Positions 8,055 to 18,367 of a stretch of 48,164 nt of DNA are shown piece after piece. Origin of the DNA: Chthoniobacter flavus (lineage in GTDB: Bacteria > Verrucomicrobiota > Verrucomicrobiia > Chthoniobacterales > Terrimicrobiaceae); NCBI GenBank assembly GCA_945860745.1, contig CAMASH010000020.1:1-48164 (forward strand), in the 5' to 3' direction. The notes beneath the pieces are model-generated. The model worked only from the letters and a program-made list of their open reading frames with translations, ran no database searches and was not told the origin of the DNA. Position 1 is the stretch's first letter, and the number at the start of each line of letters is the position of its first letter. Position numbers and translations under genes: made by a program.

Positions 8055-9604
8055 CTCCCCTCCTTCGCGAGTTGGGCCGCGCGGCGGTATTGAGCGCGGA
8101 AATGTTCCCCGAGGCTGGCGGCGAGTTGGACTTCGGCCAGCGGCGTGGAGCCCTTCAGAGCCGGACGGATGATGTTTTTCGCACGGGTGTAATCGATGGC
8201 GCTGGTGTCAGAAAACGCCGCGCTGGCCTCGGGGGGAAAACCGGCCGCGATGAGCGCTTTCCATGCGGCGGCCTGTTCATCGTGCGAATCGATGCAGCTC
8301 ACCCGCATGATGAATCGCAAGGTGGAAAAGAGCGGTCCGGTCCAGGTCTCATGATAAGTGAAGGAGAGGGCTTCCTCATAAGGCAGGGTTTCGGGATCGG
8401 AGCGCAGGACGGTGAACTCCGGGGTATAGAGTTCCTTGCGAATGGGCAGGCGGCGCAGGGCGTAACGCGTCGGGCCGCCCGGAGTGCCCACCTTGAAGTT
8501 CCAGAGCTTCTGTCCGTCGAGCGAGAGGACAAAGGCGATGAATTCGCGGGCCAGTTCCGGATTGGGCGCGCCGCGCAAAAGGCCGATGGGGTCCACCCCG
8601 ACGGAGGAACCGCCCAGCGGCGTGAAATATTGCAGACGCGAGGGAGCGTCCCCGATCTTCACCGCCTCGCTTTGGAAACGTCCGTAAAAATCGATGCACA
8701 TGCCAATGGCGGCGTCACCAAGGGAGACATCCAACGGCACCTTGCCGGCCGCGTCGGAAAAATACCGCGAGTTGGCGGAGGCTTTGAGCAGGAGTTGCAG
8801 ACCGCGGGTCCAGCCCTCGGCCAGCGCGGCTTCGGTGGCTTCCCCTGAGCCGACGACCTGCTGCATTTGTTGCTGGATGACCATCTCGAAAGCCTTGGCG
8901 ATGGAACCGCTCTTGGTCGGGTCGGCCAGCGCGACCTGATGGGCGAATTTCGGATCGGTCAGGTCGCTCCAACTCGCGGGCAGCGAGGTCACGCCGAGCC
9001 GTTGGAGCGAATCGGTGTTGTAGCAGATGCCGAAGGCCGACAGACAGGTGCCGATCCACCGGCCTTGCTCATCGTAGTAGGGTTCGCCCGAGACGGACAT
9101 CGGAATACTGGCGCCGGTGAACCAATCCGGGTGGGCGGCGATCACTCCGCTGTCCACCAGGGTGCCGGCTTTCGCTTGCGCGATGAAATCGTACGCCCCG
9201 CCGCCGAAGAACAGATCGATGCCGATGCCCGCGTTGGAGGCGAGAAATGCCTGCCGGGCCGGCGACGGTGCCGGATTGGGGAAGGCGGCGGCGACCTCAT
9301 CGGACCACCTTTGCCCGGAGGCCGTCCATTCGCGCTGAAAGGCGTTGTAAAATTCGCCCTGAAGATAGCGGGCGATCTCGCTGGTGCCGCCGACGATGCG
9401 CCAGTCGAGCCGGACCGACCGGCCGGTCCTGGCTTTGTAGTAGTCCGAAAAAGCCCGGCTGAATTCGTAACGAATGGCCTCGTTGTGAGGGCTGATAATG
9501 ACGAGGGTCTCATCCGCGCCGGCCAGCAGGTTTTTTTTTGGCTTGAGCGCAAAAGGTGCGGCGAGGACGGCAACCAGCGCGATGAGAACGAGGATGATGC
9601 GCAT
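8051..9604 (-). CDS. ABC transporter periplasmic binding protein, ferric-iron type
   Basis: A 517-residue exported solute-binding protein. The start at 9604 (MRIILVLIALVAVLAAP) gives a clean signal peptide; an upstream in-frame ATG at 9637 lies in a repeat and is rejected. Typical features of the FbpA/type-2 binding-protein family are LVIISPHNEAIRYEF after the signal, DLFFGGGAYDFIAQAKAG, and GICYNTDSL...PASWSDLTDPKF. It is longer than classical FbpA (about 340), with an insertion and an extended C-terminus after ALRRLPIRKEL. The ligand is inferred to be iron or another small oxyanion or metal from the company of FbpB- and FbpC-like genes. Confidence 0.88.
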   Translation of the reverse strand: MRIILVLIALVAVLAAPFALKPKKNLLAGADETLVIISPHNEAIRYEFSRAFSDYYKARTGRSVRLDWRIVGGTSEIARYLQGEFYNAFQREWTASGQRWSDEVAAAFPNPAPSPARQAFLASNAGIGIDLFFGGGAYDFIAQAKAGTLVDSGVIAAHPDWFTGASIPMSVSGEPYYDEQGRWIGTCLSAFGICYNTDSLQRLGVTSLPASWSDLTDPKFAHQVALADPTKSGSIAKAFEMVIQQQMQQVVGSGEATEAALAEGWTRGLQLLLKASANSRYFSDAAGKVPLDVSLGDAAIGMCIDFYGRFQSEAVKIGDAPSRLQYFTPLGGSSVGVDPIGLLRGAPNPELAREFIAFVLSLDGQKLWNFKVGTPGGPTRYALRRLPIRKELYTPEFTVLRSDPETLPYEEALSFTYHETWTGPLFSTLRFIMRVSCIDSHDEQAAAWKALIAAGFPPEASAAFSDTSAIDYTRAKNIIRPALKGSTPLAEVQLAASLGEHFRAQYRRAAQLAKEGR

Positions 9605-9614
9605 CTTCAGAGCA

Positions 9615-9671
9615 CGTGGCCTGGGTTTCCAGCCCATGAGGTTTGCTCATCGGCTGGAAGCCGATGCCACG
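9615..9671. repeat. REP-like imperfect palindrome (CATCGGCTTCCAGCCGATG type)
   Basis: The arms start CGTGGC and end GCCACG and enclose CTCATCGGCTGGAAGCCGATG. It fills most of the 79-bp gap between the ATPase and binding-protein genes of the importer, so it may form a hairpin in the operon mRNA. Its right arm resembles the second arm of the repeat inside the Sua5 gene (17141-17168). Confidence 0.8.
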
Positions 9672-9683
9672 GAGCCTTCCCTT

Positions 9684-10754
9684 TCATTTCCTGAGCACGA
9701 CCACATCGTCCGGTTCGGCCGCGGCGTAGAGGTCGCGGTCGGTCGGCCGGGTGGAGAGGCGGGGGTTCAGTTCGAAAATCTTCAGCGCCTGATCGCCGGC
9801 CAGGAATTGATACTGGGCGACTTCGCCGAGATAGATGGATTCCCCGATGCGTCCGCGCACGGTGTTCGTGCCGCTGGCGTCCGGCCGGATGGTCCAGGCT
9901 TCCGGCCGCACCGAGAGCGTAACGGCTTCGCCGATCTGCGGGTTCCAGGCCGGATCGCTGACGACGCCGCGCAGCGCACCGACGGAAGTCTCGACGCTGG
10001 CGGTGCCATTGACGGCTGCGGTGACCGTCCCCGGAAGGAAATTCGTCTCACCGATGAAATCGGCCACCACGCGCGAATGCGGACGGCGATAGACTTCCTC
10101 GGGTTCGCCGATCTGGGCAATCTTCCCGCCCTCGAGGATGGCTATGCGGTCGGAAATGGAGAGAGCCTCCTTCTGGTCATGGGTCACGTAAATGGCGGTC
10201 AGTCCGAACTCCTTGCAAACCCGCCGGATTTCCGTGCGCATTTCCAGGCGCAGCTTGGCGTCAAGGTTGGAAAGAGGCTCATCCAGAAGCAAAGCGCGCG
10301 GACGGATGACGAGGGCGCGGGCCAGGGCGACGCGTTGTTGCTGACCACCGGAAAGCTGGGCGATTTTGCGCTCGGCGTATTGATCCATTTTGACCGAGGC
10401 GAGGGCTTCGGCCACGCGCTTTTGGATTTCCGCAGCAGGAACTTTGCGTTCCTCCAGGCCGAACGCCACATTCCTGGCCACGGTCAGGTGCGGCCAGAGG
10501 GCGTAGCTCTGAAACATCATGCCCGTGTTGCGTTTGTGCGGCGGGAGATTGGTCACATCGTCATCGCCGAAGAGGATGCGTCCGCTTTCCGGGATGTAAA
10601 AACCCGCGATATTCCTCAGCAAGGTGGTCTTTCCACAGCCGCTGGGGCCCAGCAAAAAAAAGATCTCGCCCGGTTCGATGCGGAGGGAAATGCCATTCAG
10701 CGCGGTCTGCTGGCCGAACTTTTTGACAAGGTTGTCGATGGTGATCGAAATCAT
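9684..10754 (-). CDS. Iron-type ABC transporter ATP-binding protein
   Basis: The ATPase of the importer, 356 residues. Walker A is GPSGCGKTTLL (about residues 35-45), Q-loop MMFQSYALWPH, signature LSGGQQQRVALARAL, Walker B RALLLDEPLSNLD and switch His in YVTHDQKEA. The C-terminal 110 residues form a TOBE-type regulatory domain with VRPEAW. This is the FbpC/PotA subfamily. It is first in the operon ATPase-binding protein-permease-(protease). The start at 10754 is preferred over one at 10832 because homology begins at ISITIDNLVKKFG. The 110-bp gap to the divergent kinase must hold both promoters. Confidence 0.93.
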   Translation of the reverse strand: MISITIDNLVKKFGQQTALNGISLRIEPGEIFFLLGPSGCGKTTLLRNIAGFYIPESGRILFGDDDVTNLPPHKRNTGMMFQSYALWPHLTVARNVAFGLEERKVPAAEIQKRVAEALASVKMDQYAERKIAQLSGGQQQRVALARALVIRPRALLLDEPLSNLDAKLRLEMRTEIRRVCKEFGLTAIYVTHDQKEALSISDRIAILEGGKIAQIGEPEEVYRRPHSRVVADFIGETNFLPGTVTAAVNGTASVETSVGALRGVVSDPAWNPQIGEAVTLSVRPEAWTIRPDASGTNTVRGRIGESIYLGEVAQYQFLAGDQALKIFELNPRLSTRPTDRDLYAAAEPDDVVVLRK

Positions 10755-10864
10755 CAGGTCACGGGCTTCGTAGTGGCTAAAGGTTTGCCGCTCTTTGGGC
10801 AATGAAAAGAGGGGGCTTTTTCCTCTCGCCATCCCCGCGGGGGAAAAGGCAACCTCCCGTTCCT

Positions 10865-11773
10865 ATGTCCGTCCTGATTGTTGGTTCCATTGCGCTTGAT
10901 GACATCAAAACTCCGCTGGAGGAGCACAAAAATCTCCTGGGCGGCTCGGCCTCCTACGGCGCGGTGGCCGCGAGTTTTTTCAGCCCGGTGAATCTGGTCG
11001 GCATCGTGGGCGAGGATTTTCCCAAGGAACACATCGCGCTTTTCAAAACCCGCAACATCGACCTGGCCGGCCTGCAAATTGTCCCCGGCGAAACCTTCCG
11101 CTGGTCCGGCGAATATCTCTGGGACCTCAACACCCGCGAGACGCGGTCCGTCGCACTCAATGTCTTCGAACATTTCACCCCGACCCTGCCGGAAAATTAC
11201 AAGGACACGCCGATTGTGCTCCTGGCCAACATCGCGCCGGATTTGCAACATCACGTGCTCGATCAGGTGCGGCAGCCGCGCTTTGTCATCGCCGATACGA
11301 TGGACCTCTGGATCGCCATCGCCAAACCGCGTCTGATCGAACTCCTGGCCCGCGTTCACATGCTGATCCTCAACGACAGCGAGGCCCGCGAACTCACCGG
11401 CGAAACCAGCCTGATTAAAGCCGGGCACAAGCTCCGCGCCATGGGCCCCCAATACGTCGCGGTGAAAAAAGGCGAGCACGGTTGCCTGCTTTTTGGCGGG
11501 GACGGACAGTTTTTCAGTTGCCCGGCTTATCCGCTGGAAGACATTCACGATCCCACCGGCGCGGGCGACACCTTTGCCGGTGGACTGGCCGGTTATCTGG
11601 CGCAAAAGGCCGAAGGCGAAGTGACCTTCGCTACGTTGCGGCAGGCGGTGGTTTTCGGCAGCGTGCTGGCGAGTTACAATGTGGAAAAATTCAGCCTCGA
11701 GCGGATCAAGACGGTCACGCAGGACGAGATCGCCAGTCGCCACGAGATTTTCCGGCGGATCAGTCAGTTGTAG
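10865..11773 (+). CDS. PfkB-family sugar or nucleoside kinase
   Basis: A cytoplasmic kinase of 302 residues. The first PfkB region is seen as LLGGSASYGAVAASFF near residue 25, and the second, catalytic signature as DPTGAGDTFAGGLAGYLA near residue 230, with the catalytic base Asp in GAGD. NDSEARELTGE is also typical. The start at 10865 gives MSVLIVGSIALDD, matching the family N-terminus. It is transcribed away from the ABC operon and toward tpiA. Its TAG stop is formed by the first bases of a palindromic repeat. Substrate cannot be assigned from sequence. Confidence 0.88.
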   Translation: MSVLIVGSIALDDIKTPLEEHKNLLGGSASYGAVAASFFSPVNLVGIVGEDFPKEHIALFKTRNIDLAGLQIVPGETFRWSGEYLWDLNTRETRSVALNVFEHFTPTLPENYKDTPIVLLANIAPDLQHHVLDQVRQPRFVIADTMDLWIAIAKPRLIELLARVHMLILNDSEARELTGETSLIKAGHKLRAMGPQYVAVKKGEHGCLLFGGDGQFFSCPAYPLEDIHDPTGAGDTFAGGLAGYLAQKAEGEVTFATLRQAVVFGSVLASYNVEKFSLERIKTVTQDEIASRHEIFRRISQL

Positions 11774-11830
11774 GAGCGGCGACTTCCCGTCGCCAAACCA
11801 ATCGGAAAGCGACTGGAGGCCGCTTCTCCT
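11772..11830. repeat. REP-like palindrome between convergent pfkB-type and tpiA genes
   Basis: The left arm AGGAGCGGCGACTTCCCGTC and the right arm (read in reverse AGGAGAAGCGGCCTCCAGTC) are imperfect complements. The element fills the whole gap between the two stop codons: the kinase stop TAG is the repeat's outermost triplet, and the tpiA stop TAG directly abuts the other arm. It could act as a bidirectional hairpin terminator, but there is no T-run. Confidence 0.75.
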
Positions 11831-12595
<765 letters not shown>

Positions 12596-12608
12596 GAGAT
12601 TAATCAGG

Positions 12609-12663
12609 TGGCATGAGCATCCTGCTCATGCGGATTGAGGCATCGGCAGGATGCCGATGCTAC
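12609..12663. repeat. REP-like double hairpin between pgk and tpiA
   Basis: Two adjacent small palindromes, GCATGAGCATCCTGCTCATGC and GCATCGGCAGGATGCCGATGC, share the core CATCCTG/CAGGATG but have different self-complementary stems. The outer TAG (rc of 12660-12662) is the pgk stop codon. A hairpin here could tune tpiA expression relative to pgk. Confidence 0.85.
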
Positions 12664-13910
12664 GAGGTTTTATCGTTGAGGTTGGCCACGCCGGGGAGGG
12701 TTTTTCCTTCCAGGAGTTCGAGGGAGGCGCCGCCGCCGGTGGAGGCGTGGGTGACCTTGTCCACCACTTGGAATTTTTTGGCGGCCGTGGCGGTGTCTCC
12801 GCCGCCGACCACGGAGATCGCGCCGTTGGCAGTCGCGGCGGCCACGGCTTCGGCCACGGCTTTGGTGCCGCTGGCGAATTTCTCGAATTCAAAGACTCCG
12901 CTGGGCCCGTTCCAAATGATGGTTTTCGCCCGGCCGATGACCTCGGCGAAAAGCGCGGAGGATTTCGGGCCGCAATCAAGTCCCATCCAGCCATCCGGGA
13001 TGCCTTGGGAAGCGTCGGTCGATTGGGTTTTGGCCTCAGGATCGAATTTGTCGGCGCAAAGAAAATCCACGGGGAGGTGGATCTTCACCCCCTTCGCTTT
13101 GGCCTTTTCCATCAGTCCGCCGACAATCTTCGCCCCCTCGGGATCGAAGAGGCTGTCGCCGATGGGCATGTTGTTGAGCACCTTGAGGAAGGTGTAAGCC
13201 ATGCCACCGCCGACGATAATTTCGTCGGCTTTGTCGAGCAGGTTGCGGATGAGGGGGATCTTGTCCGCGACCTTGGCTCCGCCCAGGATGGCGAGGAGCG
13301 GACGCTTGGGATTATCAATCACGGCGGCAAAGGCATCGAGTTCCTTTTGCATGAGGAATCCGGCGACTTTCTCCGGCAGGTCCACTCCCACGACGGAGGA
13401 GTGGGCCCGATGGGCGGTGCCGAAGGCATCATTGGCATAGATGTCCCCGAGCTTGCTGAGCGAGGCGCGGAATGCGGCCACTTTGGCCGGATCGGCCTTG
13501 GTGGAGGTGCCGTCCTCGTTTTTGATTTTGCCTTCCTCTTCAATGTGAAAGCGCAGGTTTTCCAGCAGGACGACCTCGCCGGGTTTGAGCGCGGCGCAGG
13601 AGGCTTCGACTTCGGGGCCGACGCAGTCCGAGAGGAACTTCACCGGCAGACCGAGAAGCTCCTGGAGTTTTTCCGCCACGGGCTTGAGGGTGTATTTTTC
13701 CACCCGCTGGCCGTCCGGCCGTCCCAGATGGCTCATCAGGACGACGGCCGCGCCCTCGTCCAGGATGTGCTTGATCGTGGGCAGGGCGGCGGTGATGCGG
13801 GCGGTATTGGTGATCGTGCCGCTGGCCTTGTCCTGCGGGACATTGAAGTCCACGCGCAGGATGACCCGCTTACCCGACAGCCTAAGGTCGGTGATGGATT
13901 TTTTCGGCAT
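12660..13910 (-). CDS. pgk: Phosphoglycerate kinase
   Basis: Makes ATP from 1,3-bisphosphoglycerate. The 416-residue length fits bacterial Pgk (about 390-415). Signatures: [14 protein letters not shown] at residues 14-27, [20 protein letters not shown]-type substrate loops replaced here by [13 protein letters not shown], the hinge [15 protein letters not shown] and the nucleotide end [15 protein letters not shown]. The start is 6 bp after the gap stop, so the genes are likely co-transcribed. The stop TAG is part of the downstream palindrome. Confidence 0.96.
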   Translation of the reverse strand: MPKKSITDLRLSGKRVILRVDFNVPQDKASGTITNTARITAALPTIKHILDEGAAVVLMSHLGRPDGQRVEKYTLKPVAEKLQELLGLPVKFLSDCVGPEVEASCAALKPGEVVLLENLRFHIEEEGKIKNEDGTSTKADPAKVAAFRASLSKLGDIYANDAFGTAHRAHSSVVGVDLPEKVAGFLMQKELDAFAAVIDNPKRPLLAILGGAKVADKIPLIRNLLDKADEIIVGGGMAYTFLKVLNNMPIGDSLFDPEGAKIVGGLMEKAKAKGVKIHLPVDFLCADKFDPEAKTQSTDASQGIPDGWMGLDCGPKSSALFAEVIGRAKTIIWNGPSGVFEFEKFASGTKAVAEAVAAATANGAISVVGGGDTATAAKKFQVVDKVTHASTGGGASLELLEGKTLPGVANLNDKTS

Positions 13911-13916
13911 GGCCGG

Positions 13917-14954
<1,038 letters not shown>

Positions 14955-14982
14955 TTAGTAAAGTCGCGCCGCGGCGGAAGCG

Positions 14983-15513
14983 TCAACCATCAAAACGATG
15001 ACGGGACCGCAGCGCTTCATCGAGAAGCCTTTGGGCGGCCTCATCGTGGCTCAGGTTGGTCGAATCGAGGCGGAAATCCGCCGTTTCGGTGTAGAGATCC
15101 CGCCGCGAATTGAGCAGCCGGTCGAAGGTTTCCCGCGGATCCTCCGTCTGGAGCAACGGCCGCTTGCCGCTGCGGGAGGCGCGTTCGAAGAGAACATCCG
15201 GATCGGCATCCAGCCAGGCCACGATGCCGATCTTCTTCAACGTTTCCCGGTTGTCCTGGCGAAGGATGAGCCCGCCGCCGGAGGAAAGAATGACACCGCA
15301 GACCCCCACAAAATTCTCCACCATGCGCTTCTCGACTTCGCGGAAATACTCCTCGCCGTCGCTGGCAAAAATCTCGGCAATGCTCCGGCCCTCGTTTTGC
15401 ACGATCTGGTCGTCGGTGTCCACGAAACGGTGTCCGGTCAGCGAGGCCAGGCGGCGTCCGACGGAGGATTTCCCGCAGCCCATGAATCCAATGAGAACAA
15501 GGTTGGGTAGCAC
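14983..15513 (-). CDS. aroK: Shikimate kinase
   Basis: Phosphorylates shikimate in aromatic amino acid synthesis. The 176-residue protein has P-loop LIGFMGCGKSSVGRRLA (residues 7-23), the shikimate-binding FVDTDDQI and SSGGGLILRQDNRE, and the lid Arg region SGKRPLL. It begins 4 bp after the cold-shock gene, so the two are co-transcribed. Confidence 0.95.
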   Translation of the reverse strand: MLPNLVLIGFMGCGKSSVGRRLASLTGHRFVDTDDQIVQNEGRSIAEIFASDGEEYFREVEKRMVENFVGVCGVILSSGGGLILRQDNRETLKKIGIVAWLDADPDVLFERASRSGKRPLLQTEDPRETFDRLLNSRRDLYTETADFRLDSTNLSHDEAAQRLLDEALRSRHRFDG

Positions 15514-15517
15514 CCCC

Positions 15518-15721
15518 TCAGACTCTCAGAACATTCTTGGCGCGCGAACCTTTTTGATCTTGGTAGAGTTCGTATTCGACTTCCTCGCCTTCCTTCAAGG
15601 TGCGGAATCCGTTCGTCTGAATGGCGGAGAAATGCACGAAGATGTCGCCCGTCACGATGGGATCGGTGAGGAACCCGAACCCCTTTTTCTCGTTGAACCA
15701 CTTTACTGTTCCTCTGGCCAT
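15518..15721 (-). CDS. Cold-shock domain protein
   Basis: A 67-residue single-stranded nucleic-acid-binding protein of the CspA family. It shows [18 protein letters not shown] (RNP1 KGFGFL) and [15 protein letters not shown] (RNP2 IFVHF). It is the full length of the family. The 114-bp gap to the divergent purE gene holds the promoters for both. Confidence 0.95.
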   Translation of the reverse strand: MARGTVKWFNEKKGFGFLTDPIVTGDIFVHFSAIQTNGFRTLKEGEEVEYELYQDQKGSRAKNVLRV

Positions 15722-15835
15722 ATCCGTCTGCGTCTGATATTTTCCGGTTCGATGAAATCCGGTGTGTTTTCGGAAATTTCTTTTGAATGGGGCGCCGGGG
15801 TCAATCGGCGCTTCGCAACAATTTTGTCATAAATC

Positions 15836-16342
15836 ATGAAGCAATCACCGGGTCATCCCGAACCGCTCGTGGGAGTGGTGATGGGCAGCAAATCGGATTG
15901 GGAAACCATGCGCGAGGCCTCTGCCATGCTGAAGCACTTCGGTGTGCCGCATGAATGCCGGGTCGTCTCCGCCCATCGCACCCCGGAACTCATGGCCGAC
16001 TACGCCAAAGCCGCCGCCGGACGCGGACTCCGCGCCATCATTGCCGGGGCGGGCGGCGCGGCTCACCTGCCGGGCATGATCGCGGCCCAGACTGCCGTGC
16101 CCGTTCTTGGCGTGCCGGTGCAGAGCAAGGCCCTCAGCGGCATCGACTCGTTGCTCTCCATCGTGCAAATGCCGGCGGGCATCCCCGTGGCGACTTTTGC
16201 CATCGGCGTGCCGGGGGCGAAGAACGCGGCGCTGTTTGCGGCCGCGCTTCTGGTGAAAGATTATCCCGCCATTGCCAGGAAGCTGGAAAAATTCCGCCAG
16301 CTCCAGACAAAGGAAGCGTTGGAAAGCAAGCTGTCAGAATGA
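15836..16342 (+). CDS. purE: N5-carboxyaminoimidazole ribonucleotide mutase (class I PurE)
   Basis: Converts N5-CAIR to CAIR in purine synthesis. At 168 residues it has the family length. It contains [12 protein letters not shown] (residues 14-25), [11 protein letters not shown] with the catalytic His and [14 protein letters not shown], all class I hallmarks. purK is not in the window. The stop TGA lies inside an 11-bp direct repeat that flanks a palindromic element. Confidence 0.95.
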   Translation: MKQSPGHPEPLVGVVMGSKSDWETMREASAMLKHFGVPHECRVVSAHRTPELMADYAKAAAGRGLRAIIAGAGGAAHLPGMIAAQTAVPVLGVPVQSKALSGIDSLLSIVQMPAGIPVATFAIGVPGAKNAALFAAALLVKDYPAIARKLEKFRQLQTKEALESKLSE

Positions 16343-16425
16343 AGATGGGTAGGGACGGTGCTCCGTCGCCTTCCGATTTATTTTCGACGGACAGCGACGC
16401 AGCGCGGTCCCTGCCAGAATGAAGA
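16335..16425. repeat. REP-like palindrome flanked by an 11-bp direct repeat
   Basis: CAGAATGAAGA occurs at 16335-16345 and again at 16415-16425, bounding a 69-bp imperfect palindrome whose arms are TAGGGACGGTGCTCCGTCGC (16350-16369) and its near-complement (16393-16414). The left copy holds the purE stop, the right copy the Sua5-type ATG. Removing the element and one copy would restore an ATGA stop/start overlap. The direct repeat has the form of a target-site duplication. Confidence 0.85.
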
Positions 16426-17387
16426 CGCGCGTAGTCATGCCTCCCTCCGGCATTAAGGAGGCGGTGCGCCTGCTGTCCACCGGAGAGCCGGTTGCCCTCC
16501 CAACAGAAACGGTTTACGGCCTTGGCGCTGCCGCTCTGGATCCCATGGCTTGCGCCAAAATCTTTGAAGCCAAGGAACGTCCCTTGAGTGATCCGCTTAT
16601 CGTTCATCTGCCGTCCTTCGACTGGTTGGAAAAACTGGCCCAACCCAATGACCTTGCGCTGCGGTTGGCGGAAAAATTCTGGCCCGGTCCGCTCACCATG
16701 GTGTTGCCGCGTCAGGCGATTATTCCAGACATTGTGACGGCGGGGCAGGAGACCGTTGCTCTGCGCATGAGTGCCCATCCGGTTTTCCAGCAGGTCGCGG
16801 AAGCGTTCGGTCAGCCCATCGCCGCCCCGAGCGCAAACCGCTTCGGTCGCATCAGTCCAACCAGGGCGGAGCATGTGCTGAGCGAACTGGACGGCCGCAT
16901 TCCGCTGATTCTCGATGGCGGGCCCTGCGCGCATGGGATCGAATCCACCATCGTGCTGATCCGAGGCGACGGGATGGAAGTTTTGCGGCATGGTCCGGTC
17001 ACGGCGGAGGAACTTTTGAAATTCGGCCGCGTCCTCCTGGGGAGCGGCGGAATTTCCGCGCCGGGAATGAGGAAGAGCCACTATGCGCCGCGGACGCGTT
17101 TGGAGATCAAGTGGCATCGGCATCCTGCCGATGCGTTGTCGGGATCATCGGCTGGAAGCCAATGCCATGCAGGCTTGCTCGCCTGGTCTTCCTCCGGCGA
17201 CGGCTATGGAGCTGTCGAGCGCCTCAGCCCCACGCAAGACCTCCGTGAAGCCGCCGCCAATCTTTACGGGGCCATGCGGCGTCTTGATGAAGCCGGCCTC
17301 GAGTTGATCGTGGCCGAACCCGTTCCGGAAACGGGGCTGGGCGTAGCCATCATGGAGCGTCTGCGCAAGGCCGCGGCGAGGGATTAA
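16419..17387 (+). CDS. L-threonylcarbamoyladenylate synthase (Sua5/TsaC)
   Basis: Makes the threonylcarbamoyl-AMP used for the t6A tRNA modification. The 322-residue protein has the YrdC fold first: GEPVALPTETVYGLGAAAL (about residues 23-41), KIFEAKERPLSDPLIVHL, FWPGPLTMVLP and PSANRFGRISPT. The Sua5-specific C-terminal domain follows. Between them, after SHYAPRTRLEIK, about 20 residues (WHRHPADAL...QCHA) are encoded by a palindromic repeat inserted in frame at 17111-17168. Homology resumes with GLLAWSSS...LREAAANLYGAMRRLDEAG. The insertion lies in the interdomain linker and is probably tolerated. Confidence 0.93.
   Translation: MKTRVVMPPSGIKEAVRLLSTGEPVALPTETVYGLGAAALDPMACAKIFEAKERPLSDPLIVHLPSFDWLEKLAQPNDLALRLAEKFWPGPLTMVLPRQAIIPDIVTAGQETVALRMSAHPVFQQVAEAFGQPIAAPSANRFGRISPTRAEHVLSELDGRIPLILDGGPCAHGIESTIVLIRGDGMEVLRHGPVTAEELLKFGRVLLGSGGISAPGMRKSHYAPRTRLEIKWHRHPADALSGSSAGSQCHAGLLAWSSSGDGYGAVERLSPTQDLREAAANLYGAMRRLDEAGLELIVAEPVPETGLGVAIMERLRKAAARD
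17111..17168. repeat. REP-like double hairpin inside the Sua5 coding sequence
   Basis: The left half GCATCGGCATCCTGCCGATGC is the same palindrome seen after pgk. The right half CATCGGCTGGAAGCCAATG matches the type between the importer genes, with one arm decayed. The reading frame stays open through it. No obvious flanking direct repeat was seen. Confidence 0.85.
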
Positions 17388-17390
17388 GGC

Positions 17391-18083
17391 TCAACCCTCC
17401 GCCAGGCGCCGCAATTCCGCCTTGTAATCTTCCCGCGGCAGGTCCTCCTGATAGCCCCGCCGCCGCCGTTCCAGCGCCGGGGCGATGATTTCCTTCCGCA
17501 CATCGATCTCGCGGCCAAAGATATCCTGCCACATCAGGCCGGTGTTCGTGGTGATGTCGCCGGTGACTTCCTCGTCGAAATTCGGACGGTACAGATCCAC
17601 GCTGTATTGCAATTCCGTGAGCATTTCTTGCTCGGTGGGATGGCCGGTGCGTTCGACCACCAACGCGAAAGCCCGCCGGTCCTTTTCCTCGTAGCGGTGA
17701 AGTTTGGCGATGAGGATGTCGATCGGGTGGGGCAGCACAAGAGTCACATGACCGCAGGGAATCTTCGCCGCCCGCAGACGCCAGCGCGGACTGGTGCGGA
17801 AGTTTCCCTCCCAGCAACATTGGATGTAATAGGCGGCGGTTTCCTTGGAAAACCCCGCGGCTTTGACGATTTTTTGCAACCACTCGGGATCGTCCTTGGT
17901 GAAAAGATCGACGTCATTGCTCTTAAACGACGGATCGATTGCGAGTTGCAAGGGCGAGGAACCGAAGAGCGTGATCGTCACCTCGGTCGTGCTCGGGATG
18001 GCCTGGAAAAGGGATTTGAGCAAGTTCCCGGCGGGAGTTGCCCAGTCCACCTCAGGCTGCCAATCTTCGGTCAACCCATTCAT
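17391..18083 (-). CDS. Nucleotidyltransferase-fold protein
   Basis: A 230-residue soluble protein. ITLFGSSPLQLAID...NDVDLF (about residues 37-62) fits the G-S...D-x-D core of minimal nucleotidyltransferases (MNT/AbiEii/DUF6036-like). HPIDILIAKLHRYEEKDR resembles the helix found after the core in those families. The C-terminal arm is charged (ERRRRGYQEDLPRED). Its start overlaps a small basic protein gene by 32 bp, so the two form an operon. Toxin-antitoxin, abortive-infection or housekeeping roles are all possible; no substrate is known. It ends 3 bp from the convergent Sua5 gene. Confidence 0.6.
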   Translation of the reverse strand: MNGLTEDWQPEVDWATPAGNLLKSLFQAIPSTTEVTITLFGSSPLQLAIDPSFKSNDVDLFTKDDPEWLQKIVKAAGFSKETAAYYIQCCWEGNFRTSPRWRLRAAKIPCGHVTLVLPHPIDILIAKLHRYEEKDRRAFALVVERTGHPTEQEMLTELQYSVDLYRPNFDEEVTGDITTNTGLMWQDIFGREIDVRKEIIAPALERRRRGYQEDLPREDYKAELRRLAEG

Positions 18084-18276
18084 GGTTAATCAATCGAATG
18101 GGCGCGACCACGTAAGCCACCCCCTGCTCGATGAGCCTATTGGTCACACCGGGTTGTCCGGCCAGCCAGCGGGCCAGCCGCCGGTCGCGGGCATGCAGCG
18201 GCCGCTTGCGGCTCTTCACAATGATACGGGCCGCAATACGCGCTTTCTGCCAGTCCGGATCAAGCTGTTTGCTCAT
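18052..18276 (-). CDS. Small basic protein of 74 residues, upstream partner of the nucleotidyltransferase
   Basis: Starts MSKQLDPDWQKARIAARI at 18276 and ends EWVDRRLAA. It is strongly basic (many Arg and Lys), with a possible short helix-turn-helix around RRLARWLAGQPGVTNRLIEQG. It overlaps the nucleotidyltransferase gene by 32 bp. The divergent murJ start is 91 bp away. A longer in-frame extension to 18906 is antisense to murJ and rejected. No family is recognised. An antitoxin or DNA-binding role is only a guess from the gene order. Confidence 0.55.
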   Translation of the reverse strand: MSKQLDPDWQKARIAARIIVKSRKRPLHARDRRLARWLAGQPGVTNRLIEQGVAYVVAPIRLINHEWVDRRLAA

Positions 18277-18367
18277 ACCGCGGGCAATGTAACGGAAGCC
18301 CCTGCTTTCGTCGAGAGCGACCTCTTCTCTATTGTGATGCGGGAACGTTTGCGCAAGGCTGCCGCGC

